Shown here piece after piece: positions 17,355-28,768 of a stretch of 64,000 bases of DNA (its first letter is position 1; every line of letters begins with the position of its first letter). The notes beneath the pieces are model-generated. The model made no database searches and was not told where the DNA came from. It saw only the letters and a program-made list of their open reading frames with translations. The position numbers and the translations under genes are program-made. The stretch comes from Gandjariella thermophila (GTDB lineage: Bacteria; Actinomycetota; Actinomycetes; Mycobacteriales; Pseudonocardiaceae): contig NZ_BJFL01000006.1 in the NCBI RefSeq assembly GCF_005405885.1, forward strand, positions 160,091 through 224,090, in the 5' to 3' direction.

Positions 17355-18362
17355 ATGACGCGCGGCGCACCTCCCGGTGTTCGGCTGCTGCCCAACGCGA
17401 TCACGGTGCTCGCGCTGTGCGCGGGGCTGTCCGCCGTGCAGTTCGCGCTGAACGGGGACCCGGTGGGCGCCGTGGCGGCCATCGCCGTGGCCGCGGTGCT
17501 GGACGGCCTGGACGGCCGGCTCGCCCGCCTGCTGGACGCCACCAGCAGGTTGGGTGCCGAGCTCGACTCGCTGTCCGACGCGGTGTCCTTCGGCGTCGCG
17601 CCGGCCCTGGTGCTCTACGTGTGGGGGTTGCACGGCTACCGCACCGGCTGGGTGGTCGCGCTGGTGTTCGCGGTGTGCATGGTGCTCCGGCTGGCCCGGT
17701 TCAACACCCTGCTGGACGACGACAGCCAGCCGCCGTTCGCCAAGGAGTTCTTCATCGGCGTGCCCGCGCCGGCCGGTGCGCTGCTGGCGTTGCTGCCCCT
17801 GGTGGTCACGCTGCAGGTCGGCCGGGGCTGGTGGTCGGCGCCGGTGACGGTGTCGGTCTGGACGATCGGTGTGGCCGCACTGCTGATCAGCCGGGTGCAC
17901 ACGCTGTCGCTGAAGACGATCCGGGTGGGGCCGCGGGCGATGGCGCCGCTGCTGGTGCTGGTCGCCCTGCTCGCCGCGGCGGTGATCACCTATCCGCTGG
18001 GCGCGCTTTCCGTGGCGATGCTCGGCTACCTGCTGCACCTGCCGTACGGGGCGTACCGGTACCGGTGGCTGGCCAGGCACCCGGAGGCGTGGGACGTGCC
18101 GCCGAGCCAGCGGCGGGCGATCCGCCGGGCGCACGGCGCGCGCCGGCTGAGCCTGCGGCCGCCGCTGCGCCGCCGGGTGGCCGGCGCGGCCCGCCGCGCG
18201 GTGCGGCTGCCCCGGCGCGGTGGGCACACCGCCCGGCAGCCGGACACCGGTCGGGTGCTGGAGATCTACCCGCCGGCCGGCGAGCCGCACAACCGCCCGC
18301 CACAGGGCCGGGACCGGCGCCGCTCGTGGCCGCCGATCGGCCTGCGCCGCGGCCAGCGCTGA
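17355..18362 (+). CDS. pssA: CDP-diacylglycerol-serine O-phosphatidyltransferase
   Basis: 335-aa integral membrane enzyme that makes phosphatidylserine from CDP-diacylglycerol and serine. The CDP-alcohol phosphotransferase signature DG-x2-AR-x8-G-x3-D-x3-D lies at residues 53-75, followed by several hydrophobic helices. The last ~100 residues are unusual: strongly Arg/Pro-rich (RRAIRRAHGARR, RPPLRRRVAGAARR), extending well beyond the catalytic core. The tail may be a cytosolic membrane-surface or partner-binding segment. GGAGG precedes the ATG. psd and pssA form the phosphatidylethanolamine pathway. Confidence 0.95.
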   Translation: MTRGAPPGVRLLPNAITVLALCAGLSAVQFALNGDPVGAVAAIAVAAVLDGLDGRLARLLDATSRLGAELDSLSDAVSFGVAPALVLYVWGLHGYRTGWVVALVFAVCMVLRLARFNTLLDDDSQPPFAKEFFIGVPAPAGALLALLPLVVTLQVGRGWWSAPVTVSVWTIGVAALLISRVHTLSLKTIRVGPRAMAPLLVLVALLAAAVITYPLGALSVAMLGYLLHLPYGAYRYRWLARHPEAWDVPPSQRRAIRRAHGARRLSLRPPLRRRVAGAARRAVRLPRRGGHTARQPDTGRVLEIYPPAGEPHNRPPQGRDRRRSWPPIGLRRGQR

Positions 18363-18419
18363 GTCCCGCGCCCGGCGCGCGGCCACCGAGAAGCTGCTCG
18401 GCGGTTGAGCAGGACCTCC

Positions 18420-18425
18420 TAGGCT
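18420..18425 (+). promoter_or_regulatory. Probable -10 box of the AAA ATPase gene (leaderless)
   Basis: TAGGCT lies 7 nt before the GTG at 18433 and no ribosome-binding sequence is present, the arrangement of leaderless actinobacterial genes. No convincing -35 box is visible. Confidence 0.4.
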
Positions 18426-18432
18426 GGGCAGC

Positions 18433-20640
18433 GTGATCAGGCTGACCACCCGGCTGACCCCGTCCGCGCTGGACACCCGGCGCGGCATCGTCCGGCTGCA
18501 CCGCGAGGTGCTGGACGCACTGGGGCTGCGGCCCTGGGACGCGGTCCGGCTCACCGGCGCCCGGGTGAGCGCCGCGATCGCCGCGGCCGCGGACGGCGGT
18601 GCGCCGGGCGTCGTGCTGGTGGACGACCTGACCCTGTCCAACCTGGGGATCGCCGAGGGCGCCGAGGTGGTCGTCGCGCCGGTGGAGGTCGCCCCGGCCC
18701 GCGCGGTAACCGTCGCGGGATCGCGGCTGGCCAGTGCGTCCGTGCCGCCGGAGACGCTGCGGCTCGCGCTGATCGGCAAGGTGCTCACCCCCGGGGACGC
18801 GGTGTCCCTGCTGCCGCAGGACGTGGCACCCCCGCCCGGGGCCGACGCGTCGGAGGCCCGCAGCCGGCTCGCCTCGGCCATCGGGCTGACCTGGACCAAC
18901 GAGCTGCTCACCGTGACGGCGACCGACCCGGACGGGCCGGTCGCGGTGCAGCCGTCCACCGTGGTCGGCTGGCGGGACGGGGCGCGCACCGGGGACACCC
19001 CGCGGACCCCGACCCGGACTCCGACCCCGGCACCGGCACCCGCTCCGGTCGAGCCGCCGGCCGCGCCGCCGGTCACCGATCTGGTGGGCCAGCAGGACGC
19101 GGTGCGCCGGCTGACCGAGTGGCTGGAACTGACCTTCCGCCGCCCGGACCTGCTGGCCCGGCTCGGCGCCACGCCCCGGCTGGCCGCACTGGTCAGCGGG
19201 CCGGAGGGGGTGGGCAAGGCGACCCTGGTGCGGGCCGTGGCGCGGGAGGTCACCGCGGAACTGGTCGAGGTGGCCGCGCCGAGCGTCGCCGCGCTGGAAG
19301 CCGGCGCCGCGGCCCGGCGGGTACACGAGGCGATCGCCACCGCGACGGCCGCCGCCCAGCGCGGCGGGGCGAGCGTGCTGCTGGTCACCGACGTGGACGC
19401 GCTGCTGCCGGCGGGCGACCCGCCGCCGGTGGCCACCGTCGCGCTGGACGAGCTGCGCTCGGCGGTGGCCACCGCGGGGCTCGCGCTGGTCGTCACCAGC
19501 GCCCGTCCCGAAGCCGTCGACCCGCGGCTGCGCGCCCCCGACCTCGTCGACCGGGAGCTGGTGCTGCCCGCCCCGGACACCGCCACCCGCACCGAGCTGC
19601 TCCGGGTGCTGCTCGCCGAGGTGCCGCTGGAGTCCGATGTGGACCTTGGCCGGATCGCCGACCGGACGCCCGGGTTCGTCGCCGCCGACCTGGCCGCGCT
19701 GCGCCGGGAGGCGGCGGTGCGGGCGGCGCTGCGCCAGCGGGACGCCGACGAGCCCCGGGTGGGCCAGCGCGACCTGCTCGGCGCGCTGGACACCGTCCGG
19801 CCGCTTTCGATGTCCACTTCGGACATCCTCAGGGTGGGCGGGCTGACCCTGGACGACGTCGGCGACATGGCCGAGGTGAAGCAGGCGCTCACCGAGGCGG
19901 TGCTGTGGCCGCTGTCCTATCCGGACTCCTTCGCCCGGCTCGGCGTGGAACCGCCGCGCGGGGTGCTCATGTACGGGCCGCCCGGCTGCGGCAAGACGTT
20001 TCTGGTGCGCGCGCTGGCCGGCAGCGGGCGGCTCAACGTGCTTTCGGTGAAGGGCGCCGAGCTGCTGGACAAGTGGGTCGGCGAGTCGGAGCGAGCGGTG
20101 CGCGAGCTGTTCGCCCGCGCCAGGCAGGCCGCGCCGACGCTGGTGTTCCTGGACGAGGTGGACGCGCTGGCCCCACGCCGCGGCCAGTCCGCCGACTCCG
20201 GGGTGGCCGACCGGGTGGTCGCCGCGCTGCTCACCGAGCTGGACGGGGTGGAGCCGATGCGCGACGTGGTGGTGCTCGCCGCCACCAACCGGCCGGAGCT
20301 GGTCGACCCGGCGTTGCTGCGCCCCGGCCGGCTGGAGCGGCTGGTGTACGTGCCGCCGCCGGACGCCGCCGCGCGGGCGGAGATCCTGCGCGCCGCGGCC
20401 CGCAACACGCCACTGGCCGGGGACGTGGACCTCGCCGCGGTGGCCGAGGAGCTGGACGGGTACTCGGCGGCGGACTGCGCGGCGCTGGTCCGGGAGGCGG
20501 CGCTGACCGCGATGCGGGCCTCGCTGGACGCCACCGAGGTCACCGCGGACAACCTGGCCGCCGCGCGGCGGGCGGTGCGGCCGTCGCTGGATCCGGCCCA
20601 GCTCGCCGCGCTGGCCGGGTACGCGGCGGCCGCGCGGTGA
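18433..20640 (+). CDS. Cdc48/VCP-like AAA ATPase with degenerate first domain
   Basis: 735-aa protein with a Cdc48 N-like double-psi beta-barrel (about 1-190), a Pro/Thr-rich linker (about 190-215) and two AAA domains. D1 has Walker A GPEGVGKAT (256-264, Lys262) but its Walker B reads DVD at 320-322, so the catalytic glutamate is valine: D1 probably binds but does not hydrolyse ATP. D2 is complete: GPPGCGKT (515-522), LDEVDAL with Asp574/Glu575, and a conserved LLTELDGVE plus TNRPELVDPALLRPGRLER. It corresponds to M. tuberculosis Rv0435c, also beside pssA. A TAGGCT box 7 nt before the GTG suggests a leaderless transcript. The client proteins are unknown. Confidence 0.93.
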   Translation: MIRLTTRLTPSALDTRRGIVRLHREVLDALGLRPWDAVRLTGARVSAAIAAAADGGAPGVVLVDDLTLSNLGIAEGAEVVVAPVEVAPARAVTVAGSRLASASVPPETLRLALIGKVLTPGDAVSLLPQDVAPPPGADASEARSRLASAIGLTWTNELLTVTATDPDGPVAVQPSTVVGWRDGARTGDTPRTPTRTPTPAPAPAPVEPPAAPPVTDLVGQQDAVRRLTEWLELTFRRPDLLARLGATPRLAALVSGPEGVGKATLVRAVAREVTAELVEVAAPSVAALEAGAAARRVHEAIATATAAAQRGGASVLLVTDVDALLPAGDPPPVATVALDELRSAVATAGLALVVTSARPEAVDPRLRAPDLVDRELVLPAPDTATRTELLRVLLAEVPLESDVDLGRIADRTPGFVAADLAALRREAAVRAALRQRDADEPRVGQRDLLGALDTVRPLSMSTSDILRVGGLTLDDVGDMAEVKQALTEAVLWPLSYPDSFARLGVEPPRGVLMYGPPGCGKTFLVRALAGSGRLNVLSVKGAELLDKWVGESERAVRELFARARQAAPTLVFLDEVDALAPRRGQSADSGVADRVVAALLTELDGVEPMRDVVVLAATNRPELVDPALLRPGRLERLVYVPPPDAAARAEILRAAARNTPLAGDVDLAAVAEELDGYSAADCAALVREAALTAMRASLDATEVTADNLAAARRAVRPSLDPAQLAALAGYAAAAR

Positions 20641-20658
20641 CGCGCCACTCGGCCGCCG

Positions 20659-21273
20659 CTATTTGTCGGCGGCGACGCCCTTGTAGTCGTTGGTGACGAT
20701 CATGATGATCCCGTCGGGCAGGTTGCGGATGCCCTCGAACCGGGGCTCGTAGCGGGCCTGGAAGCGCTCGGCGAGCTGCTTGGCCGCTTCCACCTCCGGC
20801 GTGCCCGGCCGGAAGTACACCGTGGTGGTGGGCACGTTCTGGGCGCCGTAGTTGCCCACCTCGACCACGTTCCAGCCGTCCGCCCGAAGATCGTCGGCGG
20901 CTCGGTTGGCCAGGCCCTTGATGGTGCTGTTGTTCAGCACCCGCACCGGGGTGCCGGTGATGCCCTGGCCGGCCGGCGGGGCGGACGGGGCGCCGCTCGC
21001 GCCCGGGGCGGGCGGCGGCTGGTTCGGCGCGGAGCTGGTGCCCGTCGGCGGCGGGGCGGTGATGGTCGCGGGCGGCCCGCTGCTGGCCGGCGCACCGCCG
21101 GTGGGGCTCGCGGTCGCACTGCCGCTCGCCGGGCCGCCGGCCTGCGGGTTGCCGCCGCCGGGGGCGAAGAGGCTGACCAGGCCGAGCACGAAGGCGGCGC
21201 CGGCGACACCGAGCAGGGTCAGCCCGGCGACGCGGGCGGGGCGGTAGGGGCTGGACGGGTCCACGGGACTCAC
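20659..21273 (-). CDS. Membrane-anchored LytR_C domain protein
   Basis: 204-aa protein: a short cytoplasmic N-terminus, one transmembrane helix (about residues 16-37, VAGLTLLGVAGAAFVLGLVS), a Ser/Pro/Ala-rich linker and an extracytoplasmic LytR_C domain (VRVLNNSTIKGLANRAADDL, VPTTTVYFRPG). LytR_C domains occur at the end of LCP wall-polymer ligases, but here there is no LCP catalytic domain. Counterpart of Rv0431. The GTG start overlaps the DUF3263 gene stop by 4 bp (GTGA), so the two are coupled. Confidence 0.9.
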   Translation of the reverse strand: MSPVDPSSPYRPARVAGLTLLGVAGAAFVLGLVSLFAPGGGNPQAGGPASGSATASPTGGAPASSGPPATITAPPPTGTSSAPNQPPPAPGASGAPSAPPAGQGITGTPVRVLNNSTIKGLANRAADDLRADGWNVVEVGNYGAQNVPTTTVYFRPGTPEVEAAKQLAERFQARYEPRFEGIRNLPDGIIMIVTNDYKGVAADK

Positions 21274-21566
21274 TTCGGCTCGATGCCCAGCCGGCGTGCC
21301 GCCCTGGCCTTCTGCCTACCCGTTCGCAGCCGCCGCAGCCGCTTGACGAGCATCGGGTCGGACTGCAGCGCGGCCGGCTTCTCCAGCAACGCGTTCAGCA
21401 CCTGGTAGTAGCGCGTCGGCGACATGGCGAACGACTCGCGGATGGCCTGCTCCTTGGCTCCCTGGTACTTCCACCACTTGCGCTCGAAGGCAAGCACTTC
21501 CAGCTCGCGACTGGTCAGACCAACCGCCGGCGGTTCCGCCGGTTCCAGGGCCTCTGCGGCGTCCAT
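21270..21566 (-). CDS. DUF3263 protein
   Basis: 98-aa protein with the DUF3263 core (LTSRELEVLAFERKWWKYQGAKEQA in part, then MSPTRYYQVLNALLEKP). It looks like a small helical DNA-binding-type fold resembling a sigma-4 or HTH segment, and a basic tail (KRLRRLRTGRQKARAARRL) supports nucleic-acid binding. ATG 21566 is chosen after TAGGAG; the frame is open to 21638. Counterpart of Rv0430, always next to the LytR_C gene. Function unknown. Confidence 0.85.
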   Translation of the reverse strand: MDAAEALEPAEPPAVGLTSRELEVLAFERKWWKYQGAKEQAIRESFAMSPTRYYQVLNALLEKPAALQSDPMLVKRLRRLRTGRQKARAARRLGIEPK

Positions 21567-21703
21567 CTGGCTCCTAGCCTCACGGTCCGGTTCCCTGCGG
21601 CACGCAGCAACCACATCCGTGTGATTCCCGGGGATCATTACATCACGCGCCGGTGCGCCCGCGACGGCGATCGGGCGGCGCGTCCGGGCTAGGGTCTCGA
21701 GGC

Positions 21704-22279
21704 ATGGCAGTCCATCCGATCCGGATCGTGGGTGACCCGGTGCTCGCCACCCCGACCCGCAAAGTCGAGCGGTTCGACGACGACCTGCGCACCCTGGTGG
21801 CGGACATGTTCGACACCCTGGCCGCCGCCAACGGCGTCGGGCTGGCGGCCAACCAGATCGGCGTCGACCTCCGGCTGTTCGTCTACGACTGCCCGGACTC
21901 CCAGGGCGTGCGGCAGCGCGGCGTGGTGGTCAACCCGGTGCTGGAGACCTCGGAGATCCCGGAGACCATGCCGCACCCCGACGACGACCTCGAGGGTTGC
22001 CTGTCCGTGCCGGGCGAGGTGTTCCCCACCGGCCGCGCGGACTGGGCCAGGGTGACCGGGACCGACGCGGACGGCCAGCCGGTCACCGTGGAGGGCACCG
22101 GTTTCCTGGCCCGCTGCCTGCAGCACGAGACCGACCATCTGGACGGGTACCTCTACCTGAGCCGGTTGATCGGCCGGAACGCCCGCGAGGCGAAGCGGAT
22201 GGTCAAGCGCAACGGCTGGGGCGTGCCCGGCCTGTCCTGGGACCCGGCCACCGCCAGGGATCCGTTCGCGGAGGACTGA
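21704..22279 (+). CDS. def: Peptide deformylase
   Basis: 191-aa metalloenzyme that removes the formyl group from nascent proteins. All three motifs are intact: [18 protein letters not shown] (metal-ligand Cys) and QHETDHLDG (two metal-ligand His plus catalytic Glu). The ATG at 21704 lacks a ribosome site, and a TAGGGT box ends 8 nt before it, suggesting a leaderless transcript. It corresponds to Rv0429c and is divergent from the DUF3263 gene. Confidence 0.97.
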   Translation: MAVHPIRIVGDPVLATPTRKVERFDDDLRTLVADMFDTLAAANGVGLAANQIGVDLRLFVYDCPDSQGVRQRGVVVNPVLETSEIPETMPHPDDDLEGCLSVPGEVFPTGRADWARVTGTDADGQPVTVEGTGFLARCLQHETDHLDGYLYLSRLIGRNAREAKRMVKRNGWGVPGLSWDPATARDPFAED

Positions 22280-22378
22280 TCCGCCGGCCCGGCCCCCCGG
22301 TGATCTTCGCCGCGCTGACTCCGTCATTCGCCCACCGTAGATCGCGCCTCCGACAGAAACGCCGGTCCGGCCGGAACG

Positions 22379-23095
22379 TCAGGAGGAGCGGCGCCAGGGC
22401 AGGAACGGCAGCGCGGCCAGTTCCGGGTAGCTGCGGCACTCCGCCAGCGCGTCGTAGCCGCCGGCGAGCAGGTGCGCCTTGATCCGCCGCGCCTCTCCGG
22501 CCTCGGTGGACTCGCCCACCAGCAGGAACGGCAGCAGCAGCCGGTAGGTCTGCACGGTGGTCGGCCGGTGCCGGGCCTCCGCGCGCAGCACCGCACGGCT
22601 CACCCGCAGCTCGTGCTCGTTGCCGGTCATGGCGCCCGGGTAGCCCTGGTGATCCCACTCCCAGCGGCGCTCGTCCGCCATGGTGCACGGCACGCAGTCC
22701 CGGTGGCCGGTGCCCAGTTCCGCGCCGCAGGCCGCGCACTCCAGCAGGCTCATCGCCCAGTCCGTGCACGTCCACGGGTGGCGGCCGACCTCGTCGGCGA
22801 GCACCGCCTCGGCCAGTTCGCGCTCGTCGCCCCCTCCGGGCACGACCCCCTCCCCGGCCAGCAACGCCTGCCAGTCGACCAGCCAGAACTGGTCGACCAG
22901 CTCGGTGCACACCACGCAGGACGGGTAACTTCGGCCGGCCAGCACGGCGCAGGACGGGCACGACCGGACCTCGGCCGGTCGGGGCACCCGACGAGCACCT
23001 GGTGGGAACGCCTGGACCGCTGCCACGCGAGCACGGTACGCGAACCCGCGCCCGGATCGGTGGCGTGCCACGTCCACCGAACGTGCCGCGAGCAC
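22379..23095 (-). CDS. CxxC-rich protein of unknown function
   Basis: 238-aa protein with four CxxC pairs (CPSC, CVVC, CAAC and CVPC) in the first ~140 residues, suggesting one or two structural zinc sites. There is no signal peptide or membrane segment. The C-terminal half is helical (EHELRVSRAVLRAEARHRPT, GGYDALAECRSYPELAALPF). GTG at 23095 gives the longest form; GTG at 23026 (residue 24) is just as plausible. It lies between def and thiC and points away from thiC. I do not recognise a family with known function. Confidence 0.7.
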   Translation of the reverse strand: MLAARSVDVARHRSGRGFAYRARVAAVQAFPPGARRVPRPAEVRSCPSCAVLAGRSYPSCVVCTELVDQFWLVDWQALLAGEGVVPGGGDERELAEAVLADEVGRHPWTCTDWAMSLLECAACGAELGTGHRDCVPCTMADERRWEWDHQGYPGAMTGNEHELRVSRAVLRAEARHRPTTVQTYRLLLPFLLVGESTEAGEARRIKAHLLAGGYDALAECRSYPELAALPFLPWRRSS

Positions 23096-23132
23096 CCGTG
23101 GTAGGTGGACGCCGACGTGCGAGTGATCGGCG

Positions 23133-23162
23133 TTGGCACCCTCAGCCGAACGTGGTTATGGT
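23133..23162 (+). promoter_or_regulatory. Predicted thiC promoter
   Basis: TTGGCA (23133-23138) and TATGGT (23157-23162) are separated by 18 nt, giving a start about 10 nt before the riboswitch. Confidence 0.55.
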
Positions 23163-23180
23163 CGCGGGGACAACTACACA

Positions 23181-24949
<1,769 letters not shown>

Positions 24950-24952
24950 ACG

Positions 24953-25801
24953 ATGGCTTCGCTGGTTCCGGCGCCCGGGGTGACCCCGCCCCGGGCGCTC
25001 ACCATCGCCGGCTCCGACTCCGGTGGCGGCGCCGGGTTGCAGGCCGACCTGCGCACCTTTGCCTGCTGCGGGGTGCACGGGATGACCGCGGTCACCGCGG
25101 TGACCGTGCAGAACTCCGTGGGGGTGAGCGGTTTCACCGAGATGCCGGCCGACGTGGTCGCCGCCCAGATCCGGGCGGTGGCCACCGACATCGGCGTGGA
25201 CGCGGCGAAGACCGGCATGCTCGCGTCGACGGAGATCATCTCCGCGGTGGCGGACGCCTGCGACGCCGTGGGCATCGGCGGCTCGGATGCGACGCCGTTC
25301 GTGGTGGATCCGGTCGCGGCGTCCATGCACGGCGACCCGTTGCTGCACTCCGACGCCCTGGACGCGCTGCGCGGGTTGCTGTTCCCGCGGGCCACGTTGG
25401 TCACCCCGAACCTGGACGAGGTGCGGCTGCTGGTCGGCGTCGACGTCACCGAGCCGTCGGGGCTGCGTAAGGCGGCCAGGGCCGTGCACGAGCTGGGTCC
25501 CCGCTGGGTGCTCATCAAGGCCGGTCATCTGGCCGGTGCGCCCGACTGCGTGGACGTGCTCTACGACGGCTCGGAGTTCGTCGAGCTACCCGGGCCTCGG
25601 GTGGACACGGCGCACACGCACGGCGGTGGGGACACGCTCGCCTCGGCGATCACCTCGGCGCTGGCCCATGGCATGGACCTGGTCGACGCGGTGCGGTTCG
25701 GCAAGCGGTTCGTGCTGCGGGCGGTGCGCGAGTCCTACCCGCTCGGCGCCGGTGTCGGCCCGGTGTCGCCGCTGTGGCGCATCTCGCCGGAGCGCGTTTG
25801 A
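24953..25801 (+). CDS. thiD: Hydroxymethylpyrimidine/phosphomethylpyrimidine kinase ThiD
   Basis: 282-aa ribokinase-fold kinase that phosphorylates HMP-P to HMP-PP. ALTIAGSDSGGGAGLQADL opens the protein and VVDPVAASMHGD is conserved. The anion-hole motif reads HTHGGGDTLASA: the enterobacterial GTGC cysteine is replaced by aspartate, the catalytic base seen in most other ribokinase-family enzymes. Activity should be kept. It is co-transcribed with thiC under the riboswitch. Confidence 0.94.
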   Translation: MASLVPAPGVTPPRALTIAGSDSGGGAGLQADLRTFACCGVHGMTAVTAVTVQNSVGVSGFTEMPADVVAAQIRAVATDIGVDAAKTGMLASTEIISAVADACDAVGIGGSDATPFVVDPVAASMHGDPLLHSDALDALRGLLFPRATLVTPNLDEVRLLVGVDVTEPSGLRKAARAVHELGPRWVLIKAGHLAGAPDCVDVLYDGSEFVELPGPRVDTAHTHGGGDTLASAITSALAHGMDLVDAVRFGKRFVLRAVRESYPLGAGVGPVSPLWRISPERV

Positions 25802-25865
25802 CGCTGGCCGGGGTTGGAGCGGCGTTGTGCCACCCCAACACGCGGACAAACCCCGCCAGCGCCGC

Positions 25866-26318
25866 TCAGGAACTCGACCCTTCCTCGCCGATCAGTCTCT
25901 CGAGCGCGGGAAGCGCCGCGATCAGTGCGAGGCGTTCCTCGTCGCTGAGCCGCTCCATTCGTCGTTGAAGCTCCTGGATCCGGCTGGAGCGCACACCCGA
26001 GATCATGCGTTCGCCGTCCGGGGTTGCCGAGGCCAGCCACGCGCGGCCGTCCACCGGGTCCGGCTCCCGCCGGGCATATCCCGCCTCCACCAGCCCGGCC
26101 ACGATCCGGGACAGGGTGGGCGGCGCGACGCTCTCCTTGCTGGCGAGGTCACCGAGCCGCATCGGACCGCACGCGACCAGTGTGGCCAGCGCGGACAGCA
26201 TTCCGTGGCCCATGCCGGGCGCGCCGGCCCTGCGCAGGGACCGGAACAACCGCCCAACCGCCAGGTAGACCCGGCCAGCGGCCTCCTGCACCTGGGCTTC
26301 CGTCGTCGGAGCTGACAC
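25866..26318 (-). CDS. MarR-family transcriptional regulator
   Basis: 150-aa winged-helix regulator: MLSALATLVACGPMRLGDLA, then the recognition region SVAPPTLSRIVAGLVEAGYARRE and the wing DPVDGRAWLASATPDG, ending in a dimerisation helix. GTG 26318 is the chosen start; a longer form from ATG 26372 is possible but adds low-complexity sequence. It is convergent with thiD and ends 49 bp before thiG on the same strand as thiO-thiS-thiG but downstream-independent. The ligand and targets are unknown; nothing ties it to thiamine except position. Confidence 0.88.
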   Translation of the reverse strand: MSAPTTEAQVQEAAGRVYLAVGRLFRSLRRAGAPGMGHGMLSALATLVACGPMRLGDLASKESVAPPTLSRIVAGLVEAGYARREPDPVDGRAWLASATPDGERMISGVRSSRIQELQRRMERLSDEERLALIAALPALERLIGEEGSSS

Positions 26319-26420
26319 CTTGCCCTCGCCTCCCACTGCACCCGGCCCGCGCCGCGGGCGTGCTCCTTCCATGATGGCGCGTCCGTGCGGTGGGCAGCGG
26401 GTCGGTGGATGTGGCGGGGC

Positions 26421-27401
<981 letters not shown>

Positions 27402-27465
27402 TCAGGAAGTCCGCGCCCTCCGGCGGCACCGTGCGTCCGGCCAGGTACGTCGCCACACCGGTGGC

Positions 27466-28614
27466 TCACACGGGCCTGGCGGCCCGTGGTCGCCGGTCCG
27501 GCGCTGGACAACGCGCACCGGAGACCAGACGGTCGGGCTTGGCCACCGAGACCTCGGCGGGGGCAGGCTCGCCGCGCAGCAGGGCGAGCACCGACTCGGC
27601 GGTGACCGGGGCGAGCAGCATGCCGTTGCGGTGGTGCCCGGTGGCCACCAGCACTCCGGGCTCCAGCCAGCCCACCAGCGGCAGGTTGTCCATGCTCCCC
27701 GGCCGGAACCCGGCGGTGCACTCGACCAGCGCGTACTCGGCCACCCCCGGCAGCAGGCGCTCGGCGTCGTGCAGCAGGTCGCGCACCCCGCCGACGGTGA
27801 CGTCCGCGTCGAAGCCGGCCTCGTACTGGGTGGCGCCGAGCACCAGGCCGCCGCCGTCCCGGGGCACCAGGTACACCGGCCGCCCCTCGACCAGGCCGCG
27901 TACGGTGCGGCTGGGCGGCGGCAGCGCGGACGGCCGGGCGCGTAGCCGCAGCACCTCCCCCTTCACCGGCCGGACCTGGTGCGCCAGCACCGGATGCAGC
28001 CCGGCGCTCCACGCCCCGGCGGCGATCACCGCGACGTCGCACGCCACCGCCGATCCGTCGGCCAACTCCACCGCCCCGGAACGCACCGACCGCGCCTCGG
28101 CGGCGACCGGAACCACACCCGCCGCCTCGCTGGCGGCGCGCAGCGCGGCCAGCAGCATCCGGTTGTCCACCGCCAGGTCGCCGGGCACAGACAGTCCACT
28201 TCGGAGGGATGGGCTGAGCGCCGGCTCCAGCTCCCGCAGTTCCCGAGGGCCGAGCCGGCGCACCTCACGACCGAGCCGGCCCAGGTAGCCGGCCAGCCGG
28301 TCCAGCTCGTCGCGGTCGGCGGCGTCCACCGCGGCGACCACGGTGCCCCCGGTGCGCAGGCCGGGGTCCCGGCCGGCCGCGGCGCGCAACCGCTCGGCGA
28401 ACGCCGGCCACCGGGCCAGCGACGCGGAACCCAGTTCCAGCAGGGCTTCCTCGCCGGGCCATGCCTCGGTGATCGGGGCGAGCATCCCGCCGGCCACCCA
28501 GGACGCCCCGGAGCCCGGCCGCGGATCGATCAGCCGCACGTCCAGGCCCGCCGCGGCGGCAAGCCAGGCGATGGACGAACCGATGACCCCGCCGCCAACG
28601 ACGGCAACCCTCAT
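27466..28614 (-). CDS. thiO: Glycine oxidase ThiO
   Basis: 382-aa FAD-dependent oxidase that converts glycine to the dehydroglycine used by ThiG. The FAD-binding motif VAVVGGGVIGSSIAWLAAAAG starts at residue 3 (read to the first 19 residues), followed by GASWVAGGMLAP. GFRPGSMDNLPLVGWL and GHHRNGMLLAP form the conserved C-terminal flavin-binding part. The riboswitch directly upstream controls thiO-thiS-thiG. ATG 28614 is used; a GTG 18 bp upstream is possible. Confidence 0.95.
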   Translation of the reverse strand: MRVAVVGGGVIGSSIAWLAAAAGLDVRLIDPRPGSGASWVAGGMLAPITEAWPGEEALLELGSASLARWPAFAERLRAAAGRDPGLRTGGTVVAAVDAADRDELDRLAGYLGRLGREVRRLGPRELRELEPALSPSLRSGLSVPGDLAVDNRMLLAALRAASEAAGVVPVAAEARSVRSGAVELADGSAVACDVAVIAAGAWSAGLHPVLAHQVRPVKGEVLRLRARPSALPPPSRTVRGLVEGRPVYLVPRDGGGLVLGATQYEAGFDADVTVGGVRDLLHDAERLLPGVAEYALVECTAGFRPGSMDNLPLVGWLEPGVLVATGHHRNGMLLAPVTAESVLALLRGEPAPAEVSVAKPDRLVSGARCPAPDRRPRAARPV

Positions 28615-28629
28615 GGACAAGGCACTCAC

Positions 28630-28722
28630 GCTCCCTGCGCCGGCATGACCCGGATCAGGTTCGACGGTCGGGGCGGCAAGCCCCCTCTCAGCCCGGTCCT
28701 CCGGGCTCCCGTGCGGACCAGC
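28630..28722 (-). promoter_or_regulatory. TPP riboswitch of thiO-thiS-thiG
   Basis: On the minus strand the conserved parts read ACGGGAGCCCGG, GGGCTGAGAGGG, and GAACCTGATCCGGGTCATGC followed by CGGCGCAGGGAGC. This is a second complete THI element, only about 16 bp before the thiO start; the terminal GGGAGC overlaps the likely ribosome site. It lies back-to-back with thiE, which lacks such a leader. Confidence 0.94.
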
Positions 28723-28756
28723 CCCCACGGTAGCACCGCGAACCTGTCCCCTGGGT

Positions 28757-28762
28757 TACCGT
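28757..28762 (+). promoter_or_regulatory. Probable -10 box of thiE (leaderless)
   Basis: TACCGT ends 6 nt before the thiE GTG and no ribosome-binding sequence is present, which fits a leaderless transcript. Confidence 0.4.
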
Positions 28763-28768
28763 CACGAC

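Noticed and set aside
17241..19892. 883-codon minus-strand frame
   Set aside because: It lies opposite pssA and the AAA ATPase gene; the translation is Ser/Thr/Arg/Ala low-complexity without domains, a high-GC shadow.
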